A stretch of DNA of 35,983 nucleotides. Source: Fidelibacterota bacterium (lineage in GTDB: Bacteria; Fidelibacterota; Marinisomatia; Marinisomatales; TCS55). The notes beneath the pieces are model-generated. The model saw nothing but the letters and a program-made list of their open reading frames with translations. It searched no databases and had not been told where the DNA came from. Each line of letters begins with the position of its first letter. Positions within the stretch are counted from its first letter, which is position 1. Positions 9,101-17,596 of this stretch are shown piece by piece. The DNA lies in the NCBI GenBank assembly GCA_016845785.1, contig JAERSH010000004.1:1-35983 (forward strand), in the 5' to 3' direction. A program made the translations under genes and the position numbers.

Positions 9101-10515
9101 TTCAATTCCGATTCACCATCATTCTTTTACTGCTCAGTTTTTGCTTCGGTCAAAAACGTGACCCACGATCTGTTGCACTCGCCGGTGCCACCACCACGAT
9201 CGCTGATGGTATTTATGCTGTTGGATTTAACCCGGGGCTTATTGCCTTTCAAAAGGATAAACCGTTTATGCTTCAATTGGGTGGTTTTGATTTTGGATTG
9301 GGCAATAATTATTTATCCATGGCAGCCATGAAAGCGCTGAGCGGTGACACGTTGGATAATGATGAAAAAACCACCATTATCAATCGCCTTGAAAACAATG
9401 GGGGACTCACGTTTGACATGAATGGTCAAATTGCCATTCCCGGCATTAACTATGCCTCCGGGAATATGGCCATCACCTCCAATTTTATGTACATGAGTTC
9501 TTATGCTATCCCTGCCGGCATGGCCCGACTCATGCTGGAAGGCAATGCCAATAATCCTGAAGTGGATATGACTTTAGGCATGGAAATCATCGGTGTAAAT
9601 GAGGTGGGGTTTTCATTCGCAGTGCCCTATGAATCATTTGCAGTTGGGTTTACTTTGAAATATCTCCAAGGCATATTCTATATGGGAATCGATCCCGATT
9701 CAAGCCAGGCTAACTTTATAACGACACCCCAATCTGTTTATGGGAAGGGAACCTACTATCTCCGGCAAGGATTTGGAGGTGCCGGTTATGGCATAGATAT
9801 AGGCGTGGCCACGAAAGAAGTGAATGGTATGCGGTTTGGCGTATCCTTGATTAATGCAATAGGTACGGTTGGTTGGAACAAACCATCGTTTATTAAGGAT
9901 ATTATAGATTATCCTCTCAAATGGGATGGAGAACGATTATCCGATAGTGTGGCTGTTTTATATACATATACAATTGACTCTCTTCGAGCCGATAACTTAT
10001 CATCAGGATCCATTTTTACATCCAAATCCGAAATTGTTAAAAATCTGGATGAGAATGGTAAAGTGAAACAATTCAATGTACGGTATCCGGCTATCCTTCG
10101 ATTCGGCGCATCCTATAAAAAGGATGATTTATTACTCAGTTCAGATTTGACCACGGGATTTGAAAATCGATTATATGCACATTCAAGGTGGCGTTGGGCA
10201 TTGGGTGCGGAACTCCAACGGTTTAAGGCAATGCCCTTGCGAATGGGATTTGCTTGGGAAGGTATGGATCGAACCGAATTGGGTATGGGTGTTGGATTTC
10301 ATGGTGGGCCGGTCATGATCGATTTGGCTTTTTCATTCCGGAATGGATTATGGATTCACTCCATGAAAGGATTAAACGTATCTCTGGGATTCACCATGAC
10401 CAGTTTTAAAGGGAGAAAAGAAAAGGATGATGGTGTATCAAGCGGTCCATCACCGGTGCCGGAGGAATCACTTCCGAGCGAGGACGAGAAGCAAAACACC
10501 TCCGACGGAAAATAA
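9076..10515 (+). CDS. Outer-membrane beta-barrel protein, PorV/DUF5723-like
   Basis: About 472-479 residues. A signal peptide (FTIILLLLSFCFGQ) is followed by RSVALAGATTTIADGIYAVGFNPGLIAF. This is the N-terminal pattern of the FadL/PorV-like barrels of the Bacteroidetes superphylum, which sit in the outer membrane. Alternating hydrophobic and Gly/aromatic strands follow. The last strand ends near LGFTMTSFKG, after which comes a charged, Ser/Pro/Glu-rich tail of about 33 residues. The start is either GTG 9076 or TTG 9097; the latter is preceded by GGGGAAAG and its TTGA overlaps the upstream stop codon. The 3' end overlaps lptG by 48 bp on the opposite strand. The ligand or secretion partner is unknown. 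Confidence 0.8.
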   Translation: MGKEKYILIQFRFTIILLLLSFCFGQKRDPRSVALAGATTTIADGIYAVGFNPGLIAFQKDKPFMLQLGGFDFGLGNNYLSMAAMKALSGDTLDNDEKTTIINRLENNGGLTFDMNGQIAIPGINYASGNMAITSNFMYMSSYAIPAGMARLMLEGNANNPEVDMTLGMEIIGVNEVGFSFAVPYESFAVGFTLKYLQGIFYMGIDPDSSQANFITTPQSVYGKGTYYLRQGFGGAGYGIDIGVATKEVNGMRFGVSLINAIGTVGWNKPSFIKDIIDYPLKWDGERLSDSVAVLYTYTIDSLRADNLSSGSIFTSKSEIVKNLDENGKVKQFNVRYPAILRFGASYKKDDLLLSSDLTTGFENRLYAHSRWRWALGAELQRFKAMPLRMGFAWEGMDRTELGMGVGFHGGPVMIDLAFSFRNGLWIHSMKGLNVSLGFTMTSFKGRKEKDDGVSSGPSPVPEESLPSEDEKQNTSDGK

Positions 10516-11559
10516 TACATTTCCCATCCATGCGGATGTCATGGGAGACATGACGCCATTATATCCCATGGACATGCCAAACTTGATGAAGGCATAATAT
10601 ATAAAAATCACAAATATCCCCATACCGGCCCCGAAGGATAAACCGCCTTTCGCTTTCATAACCACCAAAGGGAGTCCAAACAAAACCACAATTAAATTGG
10701 TAAATGCGAAAGAAACTTTAAATAATCGATCCACTTCCCATTTTGTGGTATCCACCCCATTGGCTTTCAATTGTTCAATTCGTGCAGAGAGGTCGGCAAA
10801 ACTCATCTCTTCGGGCGTTTTGGATTGTTGGGTAATGTCAATTGGGGTGAAGTTTAATCCTAAGAGTGTATCCCCCTTAGACATGGTCATTTGACTGACT
10901 TCTCCCGCAGGGGTGAATTCACGGATAGAAAATTCATTCACCTTCCAAGTATTGAGTGAATCTAACCATTCGATGCCTCGCGCATCCATGCGTTGGGTAA
11001 CGATACCTTCATCTAAAGAGATAGCGGTGATGGCTCGCCCGACGGTTGTTTCTACTTTATATCGACCAATGGAAATATGGGTTTTTTCATTCTTTTGGAG
11101 AAATACATTTCGTAATTCTTTTTGGGCTTTTACCCGGGATCGACGCTTCATGTATTCTCGTTCAATATTAAACCGGACTTCATTTCCTTTACTCACCCAC
11201 GTATTATCCAATTCAAAAGAAATAAAACTCACAATGAGCCCAATAGTCGTAATGGGGATGGCAATGCGGTAAAGGCTAATTCCGGTGGCCTTCATGGCCG
11301 TCAATTCATTTCGTTTTGCGAGTAACCCTACACTGAATACGGTAGAGATGAGCATAGACATAGGGAGGCCAATATTCAAAAACCACGGAATGGCATAGAT
11401 ATAATATTTGATGGTAATCTTTGCAGGGATGCCATTATCGATGAACCGATCTAGGTTTTCGATGAGATCAACAATGAGGATAACACACAGAAATCCCAAC
11501 AAGGTCATGGAAAGGGTGACCAAGAATTGTCGAATGATATATAAATCGAGTCTTTTCAT
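10468..11559 (-). CDS. lptG: LPS export permease, LptF/LptG (YjgP/YjgQ) family
   Basis: Inner-membrane permease subunit of the Lpt system that extracts lipopolysaccharide and passes it to the periplasmic bridge. The 363-residue architecture is typical: three N-terminal membrane segments (about 12-34, 52-80, 98-117), a periplasmic beta-jellyroll domain (about 120-275), and three C-terminal segments (about 285-300, 308-327, 342-360). The opening RLDLYIIRQFLVTLSMTL resembles LptG more than LptF, though single-copy family members in distant phyla are hard to assign. The gene stands alone, divergent from the symporter gene with 65 bp between start codons, and ends inside the convergent barrel gene. 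Confidence 0.85.
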   Translation of the reverse strand: MKRLDLYIIRQFLVTLSMTLLGFLCVILIVDLIENLDRFIDNGIPAKITIKYYIYAIPWFLNIGLPMSMLISTVFSVGLLAKRNELTAMKATGISLYRIAIPITTIGLIVSFISFELDNTWVSKGNEVRFNIEREYMKRRSRVKAQKELRNVFLQKNEKTHISIGRYKVETTVGRAITAISLDEGIVTQRMDARGIEWLDSLNTWKVNEFSIREFTPAGEVSQMTMSKGDTLLGLNFTPIDITQQSKTPEEMSFADLSARIEQLKANGVDTTKWEVDRLFKVSFAFTNLIVVLFGLPLVVMKAKGGLSFGAGMGIFVIFIYYAFIKFGMSMGYNGVMSPMTSAWMGNVLFSVGGVLLLVLARK

Positions 11560-11624
11560 TGAAATAGGATTAGTAATTAAGCATGGAATTTCGGTATAAT
11601 TCGCAACTTTTTTAAGAGAATGAA

Positions 11625-12989
11625 ATGAATTTATTGGAAAATATTAATTACGGAATTTCCTCCTTTGCAGGGTTTATGTGGGGTCCGCCACTGCTCATTC
11701 TGCTATTAGGGGGTGGAATCTTTTTCTCAATTTATAGTCGGTTTGTGCCATTTAAGTATTTCCGCCATGGTGTCAATATCCTTCTTGGACGCTATAACGA
11801 CCCAAATGATCCCGGCGAAATTACCCATTTTCAGGCATTATCCAGTGCATTGGCCAGTACAGTTGGATTGGGGAATATCAGTGGTGTGGCTATTGCCATT
11901 CAAATGGGTGGTCCCGGTGCTCTCTTTTGGATGTGGGTAAGTGCCATTGTTGGGATGTCCACAAAATTCTTTTCATGCACACTGGCAATTTTATATCGGG
12001 GCAAAGATGATGCGGGGCAAATCCAAGGTGGGCCCATGTATTACATCGAAAATGGATTAGGGAAAAAATTCAAACCATTATCCATCTTGTTCAGTTTAGC
12101 TGGATTGGTGGGGTGTACGGTCATGTTTCAATCCAACCAACTGGCAGACATCATCCGAAATCAAATTTTTGTACCCAATGGATGGTTTGCTGATAATGTT
12201 ATGACGGGGAACTTGATTCAAGGGTTGATCATGGCATTCTTGACCGCATTGGTGATCTTTGGTGGCATTAAGCGTATCGGACAGGTGGCTTCGTATATGG
12301 TTCCGGTTATGGTGGTGTTATATCTGTTTTCAGGACTGTTGGTGATTTTTAATCATATCACTGAAATACCCTCTTTATTCAAATTGATTATCCATGATGC
12401 ATTTACGGGTGATGCGGTCATGGGTGGTGCGGTCGGTGCTGTCATTGTTGCCGGCGTTCGCAGGGCATTATTTTCAAATGAAGCAGGATTGGGGACATCC
12501 GACATGGCCCATGGTGCAGCCATGACAAAAGAGCCCGTTCGTGAAGGATTGGTGGCCATGATCGAACCTTTCATTGATACCATTGTGGTATGTACAATTA
12601 CAGCCATGGTGATTTTGGCATCTGGTGTATGGGAGCAAGAAGGGTTGAATGGCGTCACCATGACCACCACAGCATTCATTAAAGAATTGGGTGGATTTGG
12701 GAAGTTTCTACTCTTAGCGGCCGTCCTCACCTTTAGCATTTCTACCATGATGAGTTATTCATATTATGGCAGTAAATGCAGTGGCTATCTGTTTGGGACT
12801 AAGAGTATTTTCTTTTACCGCTGTTTTTATATCGTAACGATTGTTGTCGGCGCCATGATTACTATAGATGTAGTGATTAATCTGGTAGACGGTATGTATG
12901 CAGTAATGGCAATCCCTACAGTGGTAGGCTCAGTATTACTTTCACCCAAAGTGATGAAAGAAGCAAAACGGTATTTCGCGAAGATTTAG
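11625..12989 (+). CDS. Sodium:alanine/glycine symporter, AGCS family
   Basis: Secondary transporter importing alanine or glycine with Na+. The 454-residue polytopic protein contains the family signature GGPGALFWMWVSAIVG (95-110), followed by MSTKFFSCTLAILYRGK. Other typical stretches are STVGLGNISGVA (78-89), QGGPMYYIENGLGKKF and RRALFSNEAGLGTSDMAHG. AAGAGA lies a few bases before the ATG. It is a single-gene unit between two minus-strand genes. The exact substrate cannot be read from sequence. A Na+-coupled carrier would fit a marine habitat, which is inference. Confidence 0.93.
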   Translation: MNLLENINYGISSFAGFMWGPPLLILLLGGGIFFSIYSRFVPFKYFRHGVNILLGRYNDPNDPGEITHFQALSSALASTVGLGNISGVAIAIQMGGPGALFWMWVSAIVGMSTKFFSCTLAILYRGKDDAGQIQGGPMYYIENGLGKKFKPLSILFSLAGLVGCTVMFQSNQLADIIRNQIFVPNGWFADNVMTGNLIQGLIMAFLTALVIFGGIKRIGQVASYMVPVMVVLYLFSGLLVIFNHITEIPSLFKLIIHDAFTGDAVMGGAVGAVIVAGVRRALFSNEAGLGTSDMAHGAAMTKEPVREGLVAMIEPFIDTIVVCTITAMVILASGVWEQEGLNGVTMTTTAFIKELGGFGKFLLLAAVLTFSISTMMSYSYYGSKCSGYLFGTKSIFFYRCFYIVTIVVGAMITIDVVINLVDGMYAVMAIPTVVGSVLLSPKVMKEAKRYFAKI

Positions 12990-13050
12990 AGGATAAAGGT
13001 TACCAATCTTCCAAGGATGAGTAATCTTAGGTGATTGAGGCTGAGTACAC

Positions 13051-13935
13051 TTAGGATCGTCCTGAAATCAAGGCCCATCCGTCTTCGAATTTGGTGGTGA
13101 TGTCCGAAAACACCTTCATATAATTTTCTGTAATCAATTCCGTTTGAGATGCCATCATCCCGGAAATTACAATATGGCCACCTTCTTTTAATCTGGATTG
13201 AAATTCACTCATTAATTCTATAAGTGGGTTGGCCAAAATATTGGCGATAATCATATCGAATTGTTCCGCTTGAGGCAAATCTTTCGGTGCATAAGTAGAA
13301 ATGGAGACATCATTGGCTTTTCCATTTTCAAATGTACTGTTTAAGCAGACTGGATCAATATCCACACCCACTGCAGATTTTGCCCCCAGTTTTAATGCCG
13401 CAATGGCTAGGATTCCGGAACCGCATCCAAAGTCCAATACCGATTCTCCGCCCATCATATTCTCTGATAGCCATTCTAAGCATAAATGTGTTGTCGGGTG
13501 GGTACCTGATCCAAAAGCCACTCCCGGGTCTAAAAACACATTTGCTGCATTTTGATCAACCGGTGGTTGATCTGTGGGAATGATCCACAGTCGATCCGTA
13601 ATTTGATTCGGCTTGTTAATTTTTTGTGTTTCTCGAACCCAATCCACATCCTTAATTTTGCTCTCCTTAAATGGAGGAAGGGTGGATAGATTAAATTCAG
13701 TTTTCAGCTGGTTTGCCAATATTGATCCATCAGTATCATCTGATATCATGGCCACAACAATAGGTGCCTCCCAAGCTTCCCATCGTAGTTCACCCGGTTC
13801 ATCAAACCAAGCATTTTGTGGGGAATCATCAGCACCAAGATTTTGGATCGATGAAGATAAAACACCCCATTCTATCAGGAGGTCACAGGCCTGGTCCAGA
13901 TCCACATTGGGCAGAATAAATTGAACGTTTTTCAC
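13051..13935 (-). CDS. prmA: Ribosomal protein L11 methyltransferase
   Basis: SAM-dependent enzyme that trimethylates ribosomal protein L11. The 294 residues comprise an N-terminal substrate-recognition region (1-115) and a C-terminal Rossmann methyltransferase. Diagnostic motifs: DPGVAFGSGTHPTT (136-149), SAM motif I VLDFGCGSG (166-174), VDIDP (191-195) and the catalytic-loop sequence IIANILANPL. The start is GTG at 13935. Only 36 bp separate it from the divergent murQ ATG, so the promoters of each must overlap the other gene's leader. Confidence 0.95.
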   Translation of the reverse strand: MKNVQFILPNVDLDQACDLLIEWGVLSSSIQNLGADDSPQNAWFDEPGELRWEAWEAPIVVAMISDDTDGSILANQLKTEFNLSTLPPFKESKIKDVDWVRETQKINKPNQITDRLWIIPTDQPPVDQNAANVFLDPGVAFGSGTHPTTHLCLEWLSENMMGGESVLDFGCGSGILAIAALKLGAKSAVGVDIDPVCLNSTFENGKANDVSISTYAPKDLPQAEQFDMIIANILANPLIELMSEFQSRLKEGGHIVISGMMASQTELITENYMKVFSDITTKFEDGWALISGRS

Positions 13936-13971
13936 CGCACAAACTTAAAGGGAAGTGATGTAATTTTTATC

Positions 13972-14871
13972 ATGGAAACTACTGAAAGAAAAAACCTTTC
14001 TACAGAGAAGCAGAATGTGAATTCTACTTCAATTGATGATAAACCAATTTCAGAAATCCTGAAAATCATCAATAATGAAGATCAATCCATTGCGGAAAAA
14101 GTGAACGCTGCCATACCTGCAATTGAACGGACTGTTGAACTTACTACCGAGGCCATCCGGAATGGAAATCGCGTTGTGTACTTGGGGGCTGGTACGTCTG
14201 GTAGATTGGGCGTCCTTGACGCATCTGAAATGCCGCCCACTTATTCTGTGCCATCGGATTGGTTCAATGGCATAGTCGCCGGCGGGGATGATGCATTACG
14301 AAAATCAATCGAAGGGGCTGAAGATCAACCAGAAGCGGCCGTAGATGATTTAAAAGCATTTGGATTAAAGCCCGGCGACGTGATTATTGGCATCAGTACC
14401 AGTGGTGCAGCTCAGTATGTGAAATCATCCATAGAGTATGGCAAATCAATTGATGCGAAAACGGTATATCTTATTTGTAATGAAAAACCTTTTTTGTCGG
14501 CGGATGCGGATGTGATCATTAAGGTGGATACGGGTCCGGAAGTCATTACCGGTTCTACCCGCATGAAAGCAGGGACGGCCACGAAAATGGTATTGAATAT
14601 GATCTCTACTGCAACCATGCTACAACTAGGCAAAGTTTATGGGAACCTCATGGTGGACCTCATGGCCGTAAATGATAAACTGGTGGATCGGGGTACACGA
14701 ATCATCAAACAATTAACAAATGTGGATTATGAAACCGCCCACTCCAAATTATTCGAAGCGGGTAAATCTGTAAAAACAGCTGTGGTGATGATAATGAAGG
14801 ATTGTTCTAAAGATGAAGCAACCCAATTGCTCGAGGAGGAAAGCGGGTTTTTAAGGAAGGTGATTGAGTGA
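13972..14871 (+). CDS. murQ: N-acetylmuramic acid 6-phosphate etherase
   Basis: Cleaves the lactyl ether of MurNAc-6-phosphate to GlcNAc-6-phosphate during cell-wall recycling. The SIS-domain protein has 299 residues. The phosphosugar-binding [16 protein letters not shown] (71-86) includes the catalytic Glu86, and IEGAEDQ contains Glu117; these match E. coli E83 and E114. [17 protein letters not shown] is also diagnostic. The ATG at 13972 is used, because the 17-codon upstream extension from TTG 13921 runs into prmA and is not family-like. No good ribosome binding site precedes the ATG. No anhydroMurNAc kinase or MurNAc transporter gene is nearby. Confidence 0.95.
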   Translation: METTERKNLSTEKQNVNSTSIDDKPISEILKIINNEDQSIAEKVNAAIPAIERTVELTTEAIRNGNRVVYLGAGTSGRLGVLDASEMPPTYSVPSDWFNGIVAGGDDALRKSIEGAEDQPEAAVDDLKAFGLKPGDVIIGISTSGAAQYVKSSIEYGKSIDAKTVYLICNEKPFLSADADVIIKVDTGPEVITGSTRMKAGTATKMVLNMISTATMLQLGKVYGNLMVDLMAVNDKLVDRGTRIIKQLTNVDYETAHSKLFEAGKSVKTAVVMIMKDCSKDEATQLLEEESGFLRKVIE

Positions 14872-15215
14872 AAATTATTCCTTTATCCAACGACGACCTC
14901 CTCAAAGAATGCCGTGTGGATACCTTTCGCGCTTCCGGTAAAGGTGGCCAGCATGTAAACAAAACGGAATCTGCTGTTCGATTGACCCATTTGCCTACGG
15001 GTATTATAGTGACCTGTCAAGATGAACGGAGTCAGCATCGAAATAAAGAAATCGCTTTAAAAAGATTACGTGAAAAATTGATCGAACTGAATCGGAAACC
15101 CAAAAAAAGAGTGCCGACTAAAGCCACAAAATCATCCAAAGAAAAACGACTCCAATCCAAGAAAATTCAATCCCAAAAAAAGGCACTAAGACAAAAGCCA
15201 AAAACTGATGAATAA
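14868..15215 (+). CDS. Small GGQ-domain release factor-like protein (ArfB/YaeJ-like)
   Basis: A 115-residue protein with the peptidyl-tRNA hydrolase motif GGQ at 26-28 in [19 protein letters not shown]. This is the domain that hydrolyses peptidyl-tRNA in class I release factors and in the ribosome-rescue protein ArfB. The basic C-terminal tail (about 75-115, Lys/Arg-rich) resembles the ArfB tail that enters the empty mRNA channel. The codon-recognition domains of RF1/RF2 are absent. It is shorter than E. coli ArfB, lacking about 25 residues between the GGQ region and the [17 protein letters not shown] segment. GTG overlaps the murQ stop (GTGA), with AAGGAAGG upstream. Rescue of stalled ribosomes is the likely role, not shown. 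Confidence 0.82.
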   Translation: MKIIPLSNDDLLKECRVDTFRASGKGGQHVNKTESAVRLTHLPTGIIVTCQDERSQHRNKEIALKRLREKLIELNRKPKKRVPTKATKSSKEKRLQSKKIQSQKKALRQKPKTDE

Positions 15216-15221
15216 TTCCAT

Positions 15222-15260
15222 TCAGTCGTTAGAAGACTGATATATTTTCTTTAATTTTTA
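15222..15260 (+). terminator. Possible weak terminator after the release factor-like gene
   Basis: A 6-bp inverted repeat (TCAGTC 15222-15227 / GACTGA 15235-15240, 7-nt loop) is followed by a T-rich but interrupted stretch to 15260. It lies in the 73-bp gap before the phosphohexomutase gene. The short stem makes it uncertain. Confidence 0.4.
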
Positions 15261-15288
15261 TCCTCATATTTTCTCTTGAAAGGACATA

Positions 15289-16659
15289 ATGAATCTCAAT
15301 AAATATATATTTCGTGAATATGATATACGCGGTAAAGTGGCTGATGATTTTCCACCGGAGGTGGTTGAAAGTTTAGGGAAAGGATTCGGTACATTTATCA
15401 AGCGTGGCGGCGGACAAGAAATTGCCCTCAGTGGAGATGTACGACTCACCACGCCCAGTTTAATCGAGCAATTTAAAACAGGCGTTTTATCCACTGGGGT
15501 TGATGTGATTAATATTGGCATTCTACCCACACCGGCCAATTATTATTCCATGTTTAAGTTAGAAGTGGCTGGCGCGGTTCAAATTACCGGCAGTCATAAT
15601 CCACCGGAATTCAATGGCTTTAAAATGTCCCGGAACAAAAAGGCTGTATTTGGTGAATCCATACAGGATATCCGCACCATCATTGAAAATCAAGACTATG
15701 AATCGGGGGAAGGTACTGAAGTTGCCTACGATATCCTGACGGAATACAAGAGGATGATCGCTTCTAAAATCGACATTCAAAAGCCCATGAAAGTGGTTAT
15801 GGATTGCGGTAATGCTGCCGGTGCCATTTGTGCTCCTGATGTGTTTAAAAACCTCAATGTGGAATTAACTGAATTATACTGCGACGTGGATGGGACTTTT
15901 CCAAACCATCATCCCGATCCTACTGTAGAAGAAAACCTAAAAGATTTGATTGACCTGATGAAGACCGGGAATTATGATATTGGTTTATCCTTTGATGGTG
16001 ATGCAGATCGTGTGGGTGTTGTGGATGAAACGGGTGATGTAATTTGGGCCGATCAATTGATGGCCCTGTTCCTGCCGGAAGTATTGGAAGCAGGGGATGA
16101 AATCCTCTTTGATGTAAAATGCTCCCAAGCATTAGAAGATATGATTTTGAAATATGGGGGCAAGCCGGTTATGTGGAAAACGGGCCACTCCCTCATTAAA
16201 CAACGGATGGCGGAACTGAATTGCAAATTGGGTGGTGAAATGAGTGGTCATATCTTTTTTGCGGACGATTTTTTTGGTTTTGATGATGCCATTTATGTGG
16301 CGGCGCGGATTGTACAAACATTGTCCAGAACGGATCGGACTTTATCTGAATTAAAAGCGGAATTGCCAACTTATTACTCCACACCGGAAATGCGGTTAGA
16401 AGCAGAGTCCGATGAAGAAAAATTTCGAATCGCTGAAGAGGCAGTGGCCTATTTTACAGAAAATTACGATTGCAGTACCGTGGATGGCGTCCGTATCAAA
16501 TTTGGTGATGGATGGGGATTGGTGCGATCATCCAATACACAGCCCGTGATTGTTTGTCGGTTTGAAGCAAATACACCGGAACGGATGGAAGAAATTCAAT
16601 CTATTGTGATGAACAAACTGAATGAAATCGGAACTTTAAAGTTGGATGCCGGCCATTAG
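15289..16659 (+). CDS. manB: Phosphomannomutase/phosphoglucomutase
   Basis: Alpha-D-phosphohexomutase converting hexose-6-phosphate to hexose-1-phosphate for nucleotide-sugar synthesis. In this 456-residue protein all four family loops are visible. They are the phosphoserine loop TGSHNPPEFNG (catalytic Ser102), metal loop DGDADR (236-241), sugar loop GGEMSGH (315-321) and phosphate loop RSSNTQP (413-419). The AlgC/ManB-like pattern suggests dual mannose/glucose use. AAAGGA precedes the ATG. The 3' end overlaps the prenyl synthase gene by 14 bp, and the isomerase two genes on supplies its substrate, so the three probably form one operon. Confidence 0.92.
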   Translation: MNLNKYIFREYDIRGKVADDFPPEVVESLGKGFGTFIKRGGGQEIALSGDVRLTTPSLIEQFKTGVLSTGVDVINIGILPTPANYYSMFKLEVAGAVQITGSHNPPEFNGFKMSRNKKAVFGESIQDIRTIIENQDYESGEGTEVAYDILTEYKRMIASKIDIQKPMKVVMDCGNAAGAICAPDVFKNLNVELTELYCDVDGTFPNHHPDPTVEENLKDLIDLMKTGNYDIGLSFDGDADRVGVVDETGDVIWADQLMALFLPEVLEAGDEILFDVKCSQALEDMILKYGGKPVMWKTGHSLIKQRMAELNCKLGGEMSGHIFFADDFFGFDDAIYVAARIVQTLSRTDRTLSELKAELPTYYSTPEMRLEAESDEEKFRIAEEAVAYFTENYDCSTVDGVRIKFGDGWGLVRSSNTQPVIVCRFEANTPERMEEIQSIVMNKLNEIGTLKLDAGH

Positions 16660-17596
16660 TTCTTTTCAAGACCATATTACTTTTTTGAAGGGTGAAATTG
16701 AAAAAGCCCTAATGAAAGTGCCCATCCATGAGACACCGCGGTATCTATATGAGCCGATAAAGTATGTACTGAGTGGAAAGGGAAAACGGCTTCGTCCCAT
16801 TCTCGTTCATTTATCCGGCCAAGCCCATGATGCAGATCCCGCTGATCTAATGAAGGCGGCCATCGCTGTAGAACTGCTCCATAATTTTTCCCTTGTTCAC
16901 GATGATATTATGGATGGAGATGAGACGCGCCACGGTCAGCCAACTGTCCATCAACAATGGGATGAATCAACTGCCATCCTTTCAGGCGATGGCCTATTTG
17001 TTTTATCTCAACTTATACTCTCCGGATTGCCGCCGATTGTACACCAGCGGTTTAATGAAGTGACTTTGGCTGTATGTGAAGGGCAGGGGATGGATAAGGA
17101 ATTTGAGCACGATAGTTCCATCACCATGGGCCAATATCTAATTATGATTGGTAAAAAGACAGGCGCACTTTTGGGCCTATGTGCAGAATTGGGCGCATTG
17201 TTGGGCGGGCGCAACAAAGAAGAAGCACACCATTTATTTGAGTTTGGTTTGAATTTGGGATTGGCTTTCCAGATCCAAGATGACTTTCTGGAAATTTTTG
17301 GAGACGAATCCACCATGGGAAAAAGTCTTGGCAGTGATATTCGGGAAGGAAAACAGACCGCACTTACGATTTTAGCTCGCGATAAAGATCCCAAAGGTTG
17401 GGATAGGTTTACATCCAATTCACCCTCGATCTCGGACTATCAATCCTATTTTGAAGCGAATAAAATTCAATCAGAAGGCGAGCGTGTCATTAATCATTAT
17501 ATTGACAGAGCCAGACGAGGTCTGGAGGTGATCCAAAAAGAAAAGCAGGATCACATGAACCAATTTGCAACCATGATTTTGAACAGGAAATTTTAA
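16646..17596 (+). CDS. Polyprenyl (probably short-chain, C15-C20) diphosphate synthase
   Basis: Trans-prenyltransferase that elongates allylic diphosphates with IPP. The 316-residue protein has the first Asp-rich motif DDIMD (86-90) followed by GDETRHGQPTVH. The second motif reads DDFLE (212-216), with Glu where Asp is usual. GKGKRLRP (44-51) supplies the IPP-binding basic residues. The residue five positions before the first motif is Phe81 (LLHNFSLVHDD), the bulky aromatic that limits chain length in archaeal-type FPP/GGPP synthases. Hence the short-chain call, which is inference. The ATG lies inside the mutase gene, and the stop overlaps the next ATG by one base. Confidence 0.88.
   Translation: MPAISSFQDHITFLKGEIEKALMKVPIHETPRYLYEPIKYVLSGKGKRLRPILVHLSGQAHDADPADLMKAAIAVELLHNFSLVHDDIMDGDETRHGQPTVHQQWDESTAILSGDGLFVLSQLILSGLPPIVHQRFNEVTLAVCEGQGMDKEFEHDSSITMGQYLIMIGKKTGALLGLCAELGALLGGRNKEEAHHLFEFGLNLGLAFQIQDDFLEIFGDESTMGKSLGSDIREGKQTALTILARDKDPKGWDRFTSNSPSISDYQSYFEANKIQSEGERVINHYIDRARRGLEVIQKEKQDHMNQFATMILNRKF

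Noticed and set aside
11595-11600. TATAAT upstream of the AGCS symporter as a promoter
   Set aside because: No -35-like hexamer at 16-18 bp spacing. A lone TATAAT in A/T-rich DNA is weak evidence.
12990-13050. Repeated CTTAGG/AATCTT words in the symporter-prmA gap as a terminator or repeat
   Set aside because: The words are too short and no stable stem with a T tract can be drawn.
13921-13971. TTG start for murQ inside prmA
   Set aside because: It adds 17 non-conserved residues; MurQ homologues begin near the ATG at 13972.
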